Shown here: piece by piece, positions 24,661-37,051 of the stretch
How the letters are laid out: every line of letters begins with the position of its first letter
How positions within the stretch are numbered: the stretch's first letter is position 1
NCBI GenBank assembly: GCA_951799445.1
Contig: OX637287.1
Location: 1,488,001-1,552,000 of the forward strand
Origin: Pseudisothecium myosuroides
Lineage: Eukaryota; Streptophyta; Bryopsida; Hypnales; Lembophyllaceae
Reading direction: 5' to 3'
DNA: 64,000 bases
The notes under the pieces: model-generated
Told to the model about the DNA's origin: nothing
What the model saw: only the letters and a program-made list of their open reading frames with translations
Database searches by the model: none
Position numbers and translations under genes: made by a program

Positions 24661-26394
24661 TGGACTAGATTATAGGCTAAACAAGGTTATTAAGCATGGA
24701 ATTGAATGTTGATGTAACAATTTAGACTATAAGGTGGAAACACCTTAAACTGTCAAAATAAGCAATTCAACACAGTTGGAGGCACCTTTTTCTAGAAAAA
24801 AATATTTTTGTAGTATTAGCAATTAAAAATCATGAATTTGAAAGGAAAAAAATAGAACTTTTGGATATGACATGTAATTTTTTAAAATTTTCAATGTGGA
24901 AGCTCCCAGGCCACTAAGATCAACCATCATATAGTTGGATCTAAAACCAAAATCTAGAATAATTGTTGGACCATATAGTTGTCATATAGTTGGACCTTCA
25001 CTAAAAATCGACATAAAAAAAATGCTCAACCATATAGTGGTCATATAGTTGGACTGTTACTAAAACCAACATCGAAAAAAATTGCTAGACCATATATATA
25101 ATTGTCATATAGCTGGACTGTCACTAAAATCAACATCGAAAAAACATGACATCGAAAAAAATTGCTAGACCATATATATAGTTGTCATATAGCTGGACCG
25201 TCACTAAAATCAACATCAAAAAAATCAGCTTTTGTATAGTTGGATTTAAAACTGAGATCTAGAAAAATCAATAGTGGACCGTCATATAGTTGGATCTAAA
25301 ACCAAAATCTAGAAAAATCAATAGTCATATAGCTGGATCTAGAAAAATCCAACAGTGAATTCACTGAACTAATCGCAAGTAAATATGGGGACAATTTAAT
25401 GACAATTTTGAAGGATATTTTAATGGAGGTCTGTAGTGCAAGAATGGATAGAAGGACAGTTTTGGGTGTTTTTACCTTAGATCACAAGGCTAAATAAGGT
25501 TATTGGACATAATGGTAAACATTGGATTGAATTTATTTTGATTGATAGATGTGTTTAAGTCATGTAGAATGGTTAGATGTGTTTAAGTCATGTAGAATGG
25601 TTAGGGGTTGTAATATTTTTTAGACATGTAGGTTATAATCTCTCAAAGGATAACCAACAATGACACAATGGTCTAACCTTAGAATACTTTAAGGTAGTCT
25701 GCTCCAAAAGTGCCTATCTCCTTCAAATTGCCTCTATAAATAGCTGTAGAATGGATATTAGGTGATTCCTAAATGGACCACTTTAGCCATTGAGTGAATC
25801 AAGGAAAAATTGTTTTTTATTGCAAGAGCCAATCATTGTCTTTGATTTCCTCACATCTCTTTACAAGTTGCAAGTGGACGAATTTTGGGAGACCTATGGA
25901 CACAAATAGGTGCCTATACCCCAAATCTTTGAAAATTCATAAGTAATTCAAAATACAAAACCACTTGTGTTAAGTTCCACATCTAATGGATGTTTTGTTT
26001 TCTTCGGATGATATCAAGGAGGCCTCATGGATGGATGTAAATGTTTTTTCATCCAATTCTTTTGATGGAAGTTGTTTGAATCCATTTTCAATATAAAATG
26101 TTGCATATTCCTTTCTTCTGACATTTTTTGACTTTCGTACCTAAAAAGGAACATAATTATGCAAAACCTTACATTAGAGAGGGTAAAAAACCCTTCTCTG
26201 GTTAAATAAATAGATTGCAAAACCTTGCTACATTAGCAAGAACATCAATAAAACTCTCCACCAAATTGTAACCCTAATTTAAAGAAAAATGGAAATATTT
26301 GACGGAATATTGACTAAATTGGTTGATACTAAATTTTAATTGGAAATTCATCAATAAAACCCTCTACCAAATTGTAACCCTAATTTGAAAAAAA
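24661..26394. repeat. Dispersed repeat with CATATAGTTGGA sub-repeats (copy 1)
   Basis: Matches 33300-33731 plus 34717-34935 plus 35875-35945 when later insertions are removed (shared 'gaattgaatgttgatgtaacaa', 'gcacctttttctagaaaaaa', 'aaattgtaaccctaattt'). Between 24900 and 25350 there are many irregular CATATAGTTGGA or CATATAGCTGGA units, often with 'ctaaaaccaaaatctagaaaaatc'. A partial family-C element starts near 25693. Confidence 0.6.
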
Positions 26395-27365
26395 CTAGTG
26401 TGCCCTGTGCCGTTGCCACAGTCAAAATAAAAGTAGAAGTCATTTTCTAATTTTTAAATTCAATAATATTTTTAAATTCAATAATTTTCACACTATATGT
26501 TGGATGCGGCAAAATAAAGCACATACACCCCTATTTGTCGAGGGCTTTCAACAGTATTAGGTCCAAGACTGGAGGACACATGGTCAAGAAGATCTCACTA
26601 TAACAAACAAACAACCTAATTTAAGGTCCAAGTAAGGGCTTTGTTTCACAACGTTTGGACATGCGATGTGAAAGTGATCGTTTTTCCAAAATAGAAGATA
26701 ATTTTGTTTAATTTAAGAAAATCCTTTACTTTCACACAATAGGTCCAAACCCCACAAAATTGGTACAAATATAAAGCTCTATATATGAAGGAGTGGAAGG
26801 GCTTTGTTTCGTGGCGTTTGGACATTTGATTTGAAAGTTACAAATTTTTCAAAATAAAATATAATTTAACTCAATTTTTTGAGTCATAAAAACTTTGAAA
26901 TTTACAATAACTTTTCCATCGTAGGTCTAAACGCCATGAAACAAAGTCCGCGCATCCCTCCTTGCCAAGAGCTTTCCAATAGAACTGCTGGATACTTCAC
27001 AATTTCTTAGATCTCAGCATATCAAACAAACAAAACAAATAACCTAATTTAAAGTATAGATAGATTGGTGCGCCTTGTATCGTTGCCACAATCAAAATAA
27101 ATGTAAAAGGATTTTTCTAATTTTTTTAATTCATTCAAAATTTGAAATTCAATAACTTTCACATTGTAGTGTGAGAGTTTGCGTTCTTTATACGGACGGA
27201 GAGCTTTATGCACAATGAAGTGCAAGGACTTTATTTTGTAGTGTTTGGACATGTGATGTGAAAGTTATGGTTTTTCCAAAACAAAAGAGAATTTAATTAT
27301 ACTATTTAATTATACTACTAAAGTCATAACTCCCTCTGTAATATCACAAATGCTACCATTAATAA

Positions 27366-28022
27366 TAGGGGCTCATGCTTGCTATGCTACGCATTCATTG
27401 TATCACATATTAGTAAAATTTTGATATATTTGAATAGAATGCATGATAATGATTTCAATAAGTCTTTGAAATAATTAATTTTAATATTTTCTAAAAATAT
27501 TTTCAATCATGCATACATAAAAATAATATTTTCACACAATGTTATATTATAGAAATAGAATAGTAGTTTGCAATCACCTCTGTAATATCACTTTTGCAGC
27601 TTTTATGATTTCAAAATTCTATTGCTACTACCAAATGATTTGAGAAATTTATTCAATTGAAGCGATTTTGGATTTCACAACAATTAAGTTGTTCGTGAAG
27701 TTTTTGAAATTTACAAATTTTTCTTTTCAATTCACCAAGTTTTTGGGTTGCCATTGTTCGTAACAATTGAGTCAACTTTCGAATGCATTACAATAAATGT
27801 GAATCTTTTACAGTATTCACCATTGCATATATTTCATTCATCATTCAATAAATTTCTATTGTACGTTTCAATATATACTTACTTATAGACAAAATTATAC
27901 AAAGATTTTAGTAATTTTTATTTGAAGATTTATTGAAATTTTTGTTCTGCATTTTATCTAATATATAAAAATTCTAATAAAATTCTAATGATGAATGCGT
28001 AGCATAGCAAGTGCCAACCGCT
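27366..28022. mobile_element. TIR-bearing element, 0.66 kb
   Basis: The left end contains CTTGCTATGCTACGCATTC at about 27378-27396; the right end contains its exact complement GAATGCGTAGCATAGCAAG at about 27993-28011, then a CTAG end. The interior is AT-rich. The CTAG|T end recalls a Helitron 3' terminus, but the inverted repeat argues for a TIR element. Class unresolved. Confidence 0.5.
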
Positions 28023-28180
28023 AGTTCAATTTTAAAATATCCATAACTTTCACATCCTAGGTCCAAACGCCAAGACGTGGCACAAATAAAAAACCCTATG
28101 CACAAAAGAGTGCAAGGCCTTTGTTTTGTGGCGTTTGGGCATGCAATGTAAAATTTATATTTTTTTCAAAATAAAAGAGG

Positions 28181-28310
28181 TAGTATGCTCTTAAAGCAAC
28201 CATTTAAGCCTAACTAATTCACCATTGACAGTACTAGATATTTCAAGCAATATGTCACTCATTTCTAGATATAGATTGCATTTGAACACGGTCGCTTTTA
28301 GAGCATACTA
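28181..28310. mobile_element. 130-bp MITE (family C)
   Basis: The terminal inverted repeats are TAGTATGCTCTTAAAGCAAC and, at the other end, the complement of TAGTATGCTCTAAAAGCGAC. The same TIR occurs at 30799 and 32157. Confidence 0.7.
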
Positions 28311-28688
28311 TCTATTTAATTCAATTTTTTAATTAAAAAATCTATAACTTTTACACCTTAAGTCCAAAAATCTAGCATGAATTGAAAGCTCTATGCATGA
28401 AAGAGTGCAAAGGCTTTGTTTTGTGGCGTTTTGACACGTGATGTGAAAGTTATGTTTTTTCCAAAAAAAAGATAATTTTAATCAATTTCCAAATTCATAA
28501 AAAATTGAAGTTCAATAACTTCCACACCATAGGTTTAGACGCCACGAAACAAAGTCCATGTACCCCTCGTTGCCAAGAGCTTTCGAGCAGTACCAAGAAC
28601 GCCGCTAAATGCCTCACGGTTTGTTAGATCTCAATGTATCAAACAAAACAAACAAACAACCTATTTTAAGGTACAAACCAGTGTGCCC

Positions 28689-29331
28689 AATACCCCTAAA
28701 TGCCCAAGGCCTGTTTGGAGCTTCTTGAAATTTGCTCTAAATTGAACAAAAAGTCAACATTTTCATTAGTTGTACCAATTTCTTTTGAATTGTAACCATA
28801 CAAATTCAAACTAGACATGTTAGAGATCACATAGGAAAAGAAAACATAACAATATCACTTACAGATTGAAAGATTATAATGTTTGATCATGAGGGTGTTA
28901 AAACTATGAAAATTTTTCAATTCTCTTTTTGCATGTCAACTCTAAAAATTTGGTCACTAAAAAAATATGAGGTTATAGGGCCTAATATGCACAATTCCAA
29001 TCAATTTACGGTTTTTCAAAATCTATTCTACAATTTTTTAAATGAATTTCTAATGTGATTTTTTCTCCAAGATCTAGTGTATTTGAGACTCATTTCCAAG
29101 AGCCCTCAACACTATGGGAAGGCAAGATTGCAATGGGTATCCTTGCACAAAATCTTGAGTAGCAAAATCATAATCCTTCATTTTGAAGATTGGCTTTTTG
29201 ATCCTAAAACTAGACTTAAAAAAGAGTTCTCCAAAAATATAAACTACTAAAAATAGCATTTTGGTTGGATTTGCTTAATTTCAAAGTTTTCGAAACACCA
29301 GAATCTGGTGCCTCGGGCAGTTAGGGGTTAA
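28689..29331. mobile_element. TTAA-class element with CCCCTAAMTGCCC ends
   Basis: The left end is CCCCTAAATGCCCAAGGC (its TTAA has mutated to AATA). The right end, read inward, is TTAACCCCTAACTGCCCGAG. The 640-bp interior is not family 1. It abuts the next element, sharing one TTAA. Confidence 0.65.
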
Positions 29332-30189
29332 ACCAAAAAAAAACGTTTTTTTTTAGAATCTAATCATAGGATCTTGTTCTTCACTTGTCTCAAATCATGT
29401 GGTAAAAATTTCATGAAGTTTGACCATATGGATTGGAAGATATTAGCATTCAAAGTTGAAAAAAAAAGTTTTTTTTGAGTGTTGGTTTGCAATTTCAGAT
29501 GACTTTGATCGCCATTGCTCGAAACTTTTTGCACTACAGACCATAAATTTAAATTTTTTTATGTTGAACATTTGAGTTGAGAGCAGGGGAAAAAAAATTC
29601 AGAAAAAAAACACTTGATTTTCATTCATTAAAAAATTGTGAAGTAGAAGTAGGTTCAAAATTGAAAGAAATTCTAAATCGTTAATAACTCTAAGATGGAA
29701 TTGAAACACCATAATCCCAATGGTGAGATTGTTCTTTTCAACAAACTAAACCTTGTCCAAAAATTTTTTTTGAATTTTTTTGAAAATTGCATTCAAAAAT
29801 GAATTCTATAGGTTGTTTTTTGAAGAAGATGCTTAGATTGCCCAAAAAACAAGATTGTTCATAACTTTCTCATTATTATACCAAATAGAATGAATCAAAG
29901 CTTCAGATGTAGTCAAAGACATAATCTTTCAGAAAAAAAATTAAAAATTAAAAAAATAATTTTTTTTGTGGTTTTTTTTTTCTGCCCGGTGAACAGTTTT
30001 TTTGAATTAGGGTGGCATAACTTTTGCTTCCAGGCACCGATTGGAAAAAATAATTATATTTTTTGAAAGCTACTAACATTCCCTATCTTCAAAAAAAAAT
30101 TTGAAAAATCAGGTCAAAATTTGAGGTCACACGAGCTTGCCCCAAATCCCAAAAGTCCCATGAGGGGACTTTGGTCCTTAAGGGGTTAA
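29328..30189. mobile_element. TTAA piggyBac-like element (family 1, left end truncated)
   Basis: The right end GGTCCTTAAGGGGTTAA is intact. The left begins directly after the TTAA of the neighbouring element, and about 90 bp of the usual terminus is missing. The body follows the family-1 plan in reverse orientation. Confidence 0.75.
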
Positions 30190-30798
30190 TCGCCCTCTCA
30201 GAGCCACTTTAATTAAAATCCATCAAATAACTCTGAAATCTATGTTTTTCCAAGAATCTTCTGCTATTATAAGTGCGCTGTGATAAACTTTAGTCAAACA
30301 AAGGACTCCTTGAGCATTGGAGTCAACACCGCTCTTTGCAGTTGCCAACGACGCATCCTTGTAGGCTTGGCTTTTGTGAAACACCGCTGGTTTAAAAATC
30401 CACGCGCTATCATCCCCTTCTACTTCTCCCTTAACCCTTGAATGTCGAAGCGGACGTTTTGTGTCCGATGGATGACGAGGAATCAAACTTAATAGGACAA
30501 AAGTGCAACTATTCATCTTCGAAATTTGTTGTGGAAAGGGAAGATCTTCTACAATAGTTTGACTTGCAATGAGTACTTTTGCAATTTTGGAGGCTATTGA
30601 TTCACATGGTAATAGAAAAGGATGATTTTGAGGGTCACCCCTTTGGCGTTTAAGGGTTAAGTGAGACTGCACCCTGAGCTTCCCTATCCCAGCTACAATC
30701 CGTGCTTCTTGGTTAGCATCCCCCATCTCTTCCATTTGTACAGTTTTGCTCTCAACATTCGGGCACCCGAGAAACAGATTGCAAAACACTGCTAAAGT
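30190..30798 (-). pseudogene. Gene-fragment copy 1 (unknown protein), interrupted by a MITE
   Basis: The minus strand encodes a stretch reading 'CNLFLGCPNV' and 'ANQEARIVAGIGK', which is also found, diverged, at 36430-36560 ('RNLFLGRPNAAPLENKT', 'ANQEARIVAATGR'). The matching region continues at 32160-33020, so the ancestral sequence has been split by insertions (30431-30660, 30799-32157, 32363-32960). A minus-strand reading in the partner copy contains an acidic FTTEKAFAVDGLDIMDFS stretch followed by stops. I do not recognise the protein. Conservation of the peptide in two diverged copies suggests an old gene fragment. Confidence 0.45.
30431..30660. mobile_element. Short TTAA MITE (family B, best-preserved copy)
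   Basis: The ends are TTAACCCTTGAATGTCGAAG and GGCGTTTAAGGGTTAA, flanked by TTAA. 230 bp. It interrupts the gene fragment shared with 36430-36760, which lacks it. Confidence 0.75.
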
Positions 30799-32157
30799 AG
30801 TATGCTCTAAAAGCGCCCACCTTCTTCAAATGGACCCTATAAGTAGGTATTAAATGGACCTCAAGTGGTCCTTATAAGGATATGTGATAAACTTTTAATG
30901 GGCTAAAGATAAAGTGGGAGCAATTTAAAGTGTGTCAAAGATCACTTTAAGGTTCAAATGTGGATGGTTAAAGCGTGTGGTTGGGTTCATTTTTAAATGT
31001 AGTAATAGTCCGCATTTATGTATTTAAATAAGAAGCCAACTACTTTATTTAGAGTATGCAATATCTGAAAATAGATTGAAGGGCCTGTCCCTATTTACAA
31101 AAAAGACCTGTCCTATTTACTAGTCACAATGAGAGTGACTCTCCTTTCATCTACTATAACGTTTGAAGCAAAAGTTCAATGAACATAAAAAATTTATTGG
31201 AGATGTCTAACTTTATGGTAATCAGATCCCTCATTTTTTAGTAATTAAAAAAAATCATTTTATATTTAAATTTCATTTTTGTTAATTTGTCCCACCGTAA
31301 GGTTTAGGGGTTTTTACTACGTTAGGAGTCCCCAAATTTAATGATCTGGAGCTGAAATTTTCATGGTCTATTTGCATAGTAGGAAAACACATTCCTACCA
31401 AAGGAAATCTAAAAATATATTATTTTGTGTCCTCCACATGAGTGCAAACAGCACTCCCATTGCATGCAATTTCTAAACAATGAAGATGGTTCTAAGATCA
31501 ATATTTTGGTGAAATCTCATTATTATGGACTCTTTCCAAATGGACAATTTTTAGTTTTTTTATTTATTATTTTTCCTATTTTTTACAAATTAAAATGTGA
31601 AATTACAGTGACCGGTCCTATTTTCATGAGATTTAGGGTTTTTCAAGTTCTCCTACTTAGAAATTTTTTCTATGCTTTTCCTTCCTAGGGTACCTTCTTC
31701 TTAAAGGTGTATATATAAAACATATTTTTCATTTAAAAAAAAAATTGATTTTCTATTTATAAAGCCCCCTCAAAAGAAAAAATGAGTACTATGAAAAATG
31801 CTACGAAAAATGGAAGGTCTTTCTTGCAATGACCCTGAATACAAGTATGGTAGCTTTAAGGACCCTTGCTTGTTATTTATTGCAAATTCCCATGCTTATT
31901 CTTGGTTTCCCCAACTCCCTTAAAGGCCACATGTGTACTAATTTTGCCAGACCTATTGTCATAAATAGGTGCCTAGGACCGAAAACTTTGAAAAATCATA
32001 AGTAATTCAATATTGCTTGGAAAATTATGAAACCACTTGAATTAGATGCCACATCCATTTATCTTTCTCTGAAAAATAAGCAAAAAATCTTATAATCTAT
32101 AGAAGACCACGAAAAAGGGGGACCAACCCTTAAATGGGCGCTTTTAGAGCAGAATAC
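30799..32157. mobile_element. 1.36-kb TIR element (family C)
   Basis: The left end contains GTATGCTCTAAAAGCGCCCA; the right end is the complement of the same TIR (GGGCGCTTTTAGAGCAGAAT). The related locus at about 36549 has no such insertion. The 3' part (about 31920-32060) matches 25850-25985 ('aaataggtgcct', 'cataagtaattcaa'). No transposase ORF; non-autonomous. Confidence 0.6.
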
Positions 32158-33025
32158 CTTATCCTCCACCGAAAAATGCCCCTAATTCCACCCAATTGTC
32201 TTCTATGGAAAAGTCCATAATATCTCAATGAAGGAATTTTCAAATCATTCACTGCAAATGCATTCAGACACTTTGAAAAATCTAGATTAATTTTTTAAAT
32301 TTTTTCTGTCGTAAAGTGCTCAATGCAGCCATCCATCAAATACCAATTGATGTCATTCAAGGTTAAACCCTAAAGGACCATAAAGCCACCACATGGCTTC
32401 TACAACTACATTTGTAAAAAAATTGATATGTGAACCTTACTAACAGTTCGTAAGCAACAAAGAGACCCTAGATGATTCTATGTTGAATCCATCGGCGCAA
32501 TCGGATCGAGAAATGATTGAGTGTGCAATTTTTGGTGAATTTTTTGATAATGGAAAAGGCATTGTGGGCCGTTACTTCACATTCTCATATTTTTTTTCTA
32601 CACCTCAAAATGATTTGAAAAAATTACACATCAATATTTTGATGATATGCGTATGTGGAAAAAAACCTAGAATTTTTGGAGCACTTTTGAGCATTCCAAT
32701 TCCAACATTTTGATTTCAGTGTACATAGAAAGTACTCCCTAACCAAACATCTTTCATTAATCTTGTCAACGGTGGCATTTTCTCAAAAATTGTGCAATTT
32801 TGTTGATTTTTTTCCATAGGAAAGCTAAATAAGTCTTGTTTCATTTCGACGGTGGCGATCATCAAAATTATTCCATACAAATGAGGAATTATGCTTGCTA
32901 CAAAAACTAGTCAAAAAAACAAGGACGATGCTCAAACACCCCTGGTCCTTTAGGGGTTAACCAACATGTAAAATCACAGGTTCTTCTGCTACCAATGTTC
33001 ATTCTAACTATTCTTCAAAGCCAAT
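32158..33025 (-). pseudogene. Continuation of gene-fragment copy 1
   Basis: 'ctaattccacccaattgtcttct', 'aaagtccataatatc' and 'ctaccaatgttcattctaactattc' are shared with 36575-36760. The segment is interrupted by the TTAA element at 32363-32960. Confidence 0.45.
32363..32960. mobile_element. TTAA element, 0.6 kb
   Basis: The ends are TTAAACCCTAAAGGACC and GGTCCTTTAGGGGTTAA. The interior is unlike family 1. The related locus near 36690 is unoccupied. Confidence 0.75.
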
Positions 33026-33299
33026 ATTCAAATTTTTTATTTTTATTTTTTTTAATTAATTTTTAAAGAAGTTTTTTGAGTTGCGTGGGCCGCCCAAAGT
33101 TCAAAGAAAGTTACATACCATGTAATAATTTTTTAACTATGTAGTCAAAAGTTATGAAAATTGTTGGGCCTCTTAAAGCTACTCCTTGGGGACGTGTTGT
33201 GTAAAATTTTCAAAATATACAAAAAGAAATTCCATTCGTAGTGAGTTGCCCAAAATCGCTATGTTGCCAAAAAATGCAGCTTGGTCCTTTAGGGGTTAA
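33026..33299. mobile_element. Truncated TTAA element (right end only)
   Basis: The right end TTGGTCCTTTAGGGGTTAA is clear. The left end is absent. Confidence 0.5.
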
Positions 33300-33731
33300 G
33301 CATAATGGTAACCGTTGAATTGAATGTTGATGTAACAACTTTGACCAAGGTAGAAACACCTAAAATCGTCAATAAGCAATTCAGCATAGTTGGAAGCACC
33401 TTTTTCTAGAAAAAATGTTTTTATAGTATTAACAATTGAAAATCATGAATTTTCAATAAAAAAAATTTAAAATTTTTGGATGTGACATGTAATTTTTGTG
33501 AATCTTCAAAGTAAAACCTCCCTAGGCCACTAAAACCATCATATAGCTAGATTTAAAACCAAAATCTAGAAAAATTAGCCATCATATAGTTGGACCGTCA
33601 TATTGCTAGATTAAAATTAAAAATAGCTAGATTTAAAACCAGAATCTAAAAACATCTAATCGTCATGAAGCTAGATTTAAAACCAAAACTAGAAAAATTA
33701 GACGTCATATAGTTGGACTATCATATAGCTA
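33300..33731. repeat. Dispersed repeat with CATATAGCTAGA sub-repeats (copy 2, part 1)
   Basis: Homologous to 24661 onward. Interrupted at 33732 by a TA-flanked MITE. Confidence 0.55.
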
Positions 33732-34715
33732 CATTGAATAGGGATATTAACCCCTAAAGGACCGTTTGTCTCCTCGGGGGACAATTTGGGTCTGGGTAGG
33801 TTCCTATTGTCTCAATTTGTAGTAAAAAATTTTGGAATTTTTTGAGGTTGTGTAGCTTTGTGAGAGCTTTGTGGATATATAATTTTTATATTATATTTTT
33901 GTGTATACATGAAGCTTTGATTGATTCAGTTTGGACTTGTGATGGAAAAGTTATGGACAATCTTAGTTTTTCAGGCAATCTAAGCATCTTCTTGAAAAAA
34001 TAACTAATAGGATTCATTTTTTAATGCAATTTTTACAATTTTCCAAAAAAAATTGTTAGACATGGTTAAAATTGCTTGCTAGAAAAATCTCACCGTTGGA
34101 ATTATTGTGTTTTAATTCCATCTTAAAGCTATTAATGGTTTTGTTTTTCCTTCATTCTTGAACCTACTTCTGGTTATCAATTTTTTGATAAGTTTTTTTT
34201 CCTGATTTTTGCCCCTAGATTCTCAACTCAAATATTCAACATAAAAAGTTAAAAAATCAAAATCAATAGTACAAAAATTTTAAGTTAAAAAGATTCAAAG
34301 CCAAAAATTCTAGTCAAGCAAGGTGTTAAAAAAACTTGTTTTCTTCACTTTGGATGCAAATATCTTGCAATCTATGTGGTCAAAGTTTTTGAAATTTCTC
34401 CCTTACATACTTATACTAGTCTAGTATAAGATCCTACGGTTAGATATGCAAAAAAAACAATTTTTAAAGTTTTTTGCTCTTTGCAATAGAAATGGCAGTT
34501 TCGAGTGTAGTTTGATGGAAAAAAGCCTCGATCCTTTAGGGGTTAAGGGGACCCATACTAATTAATCGACATTTCACACTATACAAATATCTACCTATCC
34601 TATACATCAATAGTTATTGAAGTGTCGATGGGTTGTACATCATGTTTCAAACATCTACAGTTTTCCAAGATAAATCCCTTTAATTTTTTGGTCCCCTTAA
34701 TATCCCTATTCAGTG
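33732..34715. mobile_element. TA-flanked Tc1/mariner-like MITE with a nested TTAA element
   Basis: The terminal repeats are CATTGAATAGGGATATTAA(GGGGACC), broken by the nested insertion, and at the other end GGTCCCCTTAATATCCCTAT-TCAGTG. Both sides are flanked by TA (33730-33731, 34716-34717). Without the inner element the MITE is about 185 bp. Confidence 0.75.
33747..34546. mobile_element. TTAA piggyBac-like element nested in a MITE terminal repeat
   Basis: The ends are TTAACCCCTAAAGGACCG and ATCCTTTAGGGGTTAA. The insertion used the TTAA inside the host MITE's own TIR (GATATTAAGGGG); the intact opposite TIR shows the pre-insertion sequence. Confidence 0.85.
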
Positions 34716-34935
34716 TAAATTGAAACCGAAATCTAGAAAAATCAACCATCATATAGCTAGACCGTCATATAGCTAGATCTAAAACCAAAATTTAGAAAAA
34801 TCTTAAAACCAAACATCTAGGAAAATCAACCGTCATATAGCTGTTGGATTCAAACAACTCCCATTGATTTTAAATTTTAATCGGAAATCCAACTATAAAG
34901 CCCTCCACCAAATTGTAACCCTAATTTAAAGAAAG
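34716..34935. repeat. Dispersed repeat (copy 2, part 2)
   Basis: Continues the CATATAGCTAGA block and the 'aaattgtaaccctaatttaaagaaa' segment also found near 26265-26285. Confidence 0.5.
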
Positions 34936-35874
34936 TTAAACCCCTAAAGGATTGGCATGCTTTTTTTGGCTGTATAGAATTTTTGGGCAGGTACGTGTGA
35001 CTAGAGATTTCCATATTTTAAGCTGAAATTTTAATAGAAGGTGGGCGCAAGGAATATCTTTCATATGCACTAAATTTCAGCACATTTGGAAATAGGAGTC
35101 AAAAGTTATGGCCAAATATGTTATTTTTTTTTGTAACTGGGCAGTCTGGGCAGCATAAAAAATTTGGCAAATTTTGATTTTTTTTTGAATATTTTTTTCT
35201 TGTATATTATATTTTTTTCTATCTAGAAAGCTTTGATCCACTTCATTTGGATTTGTTATGAGAAAGTTATGGACATTCTTATTTTTCAGGCAGTTAGAGC
35301 ATCTTCTTGAAAAAAATAACTTGTAGGAATCATTTCTAAATGCTATTTTTGCAATTTTTCAAAAAAAAAAATTCTCATTGTTTAGTTTACTTGCTAGAAC
35401 AATCTCACTATTGGGATTAGTGAATTTTAATTCCATCTAAAATATATTAATATTTTAGATTTTCCTTCTATCTCGTACCTATTGCTACTTAATAAATTTC
35501 TTAGGAATGATAATTAAGTTTTTTTGAATATTTTTTTTTCCCCTAGACTCTCAACTCAATTCTCCACTACAAAGATTTAAAGCTCAAAACTCTGTAGTGC
35601 AAAAATTTGAAGTTTAAAATGTTTAAAGTCAAAAAATCTAGTCCCACAATGTGCTGAAATACTTGTTTTTTCCACTGTAAATGCAAATATCTCGCAATCT
35701 GAGCAGTCAAAAATTCTGAAATTTTTTCCACACATTCTCATACTAGTTAGGTGTAAGATCCTACAGTTAGATGTGCAAAAAAAACGTTTTTCAAATTTTT
35801 TTACTCCTTGCTATAGAAATGGCAGTTTTGAGTGTTTTTTGGCAGAGAAAAGGCCTTGGGCCTTTAGGAGTTAA
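34936..35874. mobile_element. TTAA-flanked piggyBac-like element (family 1, forward)
   Basis: The ends are TTAAACCCCTAAAGGA and GGGCCTTTAGGAGTTAA. The related unoccupied locus is near 26280 ('taatttaaagaaaaatggaaat'). Confidence 0.8.
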
Positions 35875-36040
35875 AGAAACATGGAAATATTCAACAGAGT
35901 ATCGACTCAATTGGTTGATATTAAATTCTAATCAGAAATTTTAATCCGGAGAGGAGAACATGGGGCAGGAGTAAAGGTTCATTCGAAAGACATGAAACCT
36001 CTAAAGCAAAACTTGATAATACAGAGAGAGAGAGCCTATA

Positions 36041-36220
36041 CAATAAAACCTCCCTAAGTTGATCCTCTCTAAGTTGATAAACCTCTGTAAACTAATCATG
36101 TCAGACTGGTCCGGGACTGGGCCACATAACAAAGGCTATGACTAAAAATGATCCTCTCTAGGTCAATAAACCTCTATAAACCAATCTATCAGACCGGTCC
36201 GGCTTAGAGAGGTTCTACTG
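36041..36220. mobile_element. pogo/Emigrant-like MITE
   Basis: Starts CAATAAAACCTCCCTAAGTT and ends TTAGAGAGGTTCTACTG, with TA on both sides (36039-36040, 36221-36222). CAGTAAAACCTC-type ends are characteristic of Emigrant/Lemi MITEs. It also has internal copies of 'gatcctctcta.gt.gataaacctct'. Confidence 0.75.
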
Positions 36221-36319
36221 TACAAGGCTTCTACGATCTATCTTTTTAGAAGTATCTTCTGTAATATAAGCAGAATAGAGGTGCATCATAAACGGTCCTG
36301 GGACTGAGGAAAGAGGTGC

Positions 36320-36770
36320 TACCTACTAGAGTTCACCTTGGTGATGGTGAGGGTTTGGGAAGTCGCCCCCACTGTCTGTCCAGAGGTCCCAGGGTCCAAT
36401 CCGCCCCCCTCAAATGTATGCTTTTTCGGTTCCTCCCTGTCGCAGCTACAATCCGCGCTTCTTGGTTAGCAGCCCCCGTCTTTTCCGTTTGCGTAGTTTT
36501 GTTCTCCAATGGAGCAGCATTTGGGCGACCCAGAAACAGATTGCGAAACACTACCACCCTCCGCCAAATTGTAACCCTAATTCCACCTAATCGTCTTCTC
36601 AAGAAAAGTCCATAATATCCAAACCATCCACTGCAAATGCTTTTTCTGTCGTAAAGAGCTCAATGAAGTTATCCATCAAACACCAATGAAGCTCAGTAAA
36701 ATCACAGCTTCTTCCGCTACCAATGTTCATTCTAACTATTCTTCAAAGCCCATATTCTCTGAGACCTCGT
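36320..36770 (-). pseudogene. Gene-fragment copy 2 (unknown protein)
   Basis: Uninterrupted counterpart of 30660-30798 plus 32158-33025. The minus-strand peptide 'RNLFLGRPNAAPLENKT' and 'ANQEARIVAATGR' is shared. Upstream on the minus strand lies FTTEKAFAVDGLDIMDFS, broken by in-frame stops. Protein family not recognised. Confidence 0.45.
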
Positions 36771-37051
36771 ATTGATCTGTGATTTCACTCATACATTCAT
36801 CCAACGAAACCTTTTGCGATTGTGAAATGTGAAATATAGTGCAAGTCTACGGACTCAAATCCATACGCGTACACTGCATATGTCTTAGATCAAATCTGTA
36901 CGTCAACCGTAGTCCAATGTGAACTATCGTACACAACACCAATCTTGATGTTCATTTATATGCACATCATCAGGAACTGATCAAATTCAACAGTTCAAAC
37001 TGAGTCCTATAATGCTGACTGAAACAACACCCAACGGAATGTAGAGGCCTC
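36771..37051 (-). other. 3' flank of the thioredoxin-like gene
   Basis: Probably 3' untranslated region and intergenic sequence. No other feature seen. Confidence 0.4.

Larger units (their letters stand above)
26395..28688. repeat. Mosaic of family-D repeats with nested insertions
   Basis: Family-D starts (ACTAGTGTGCCCTGTGCCGT or variants) are seen at 26395 and about 27064, and family-D right-end motifs ('aacaaacaacctaatttaagg') near 26620, 27040 and 28665. Inverted pieces ('ggctttgttttgtggcgttt') alternate with forward ones. Two separate TIR elements are embedded (27366-28022 and 28181-28310). No genes. Confidence 0.5.

Noticed and set aside
27990..28022. Helitron 3' end (CTAG before T)
   Set aside because: An exact inverted repeat with the other end of the segment argues for a TIR element; no 5' TC terminus identified.
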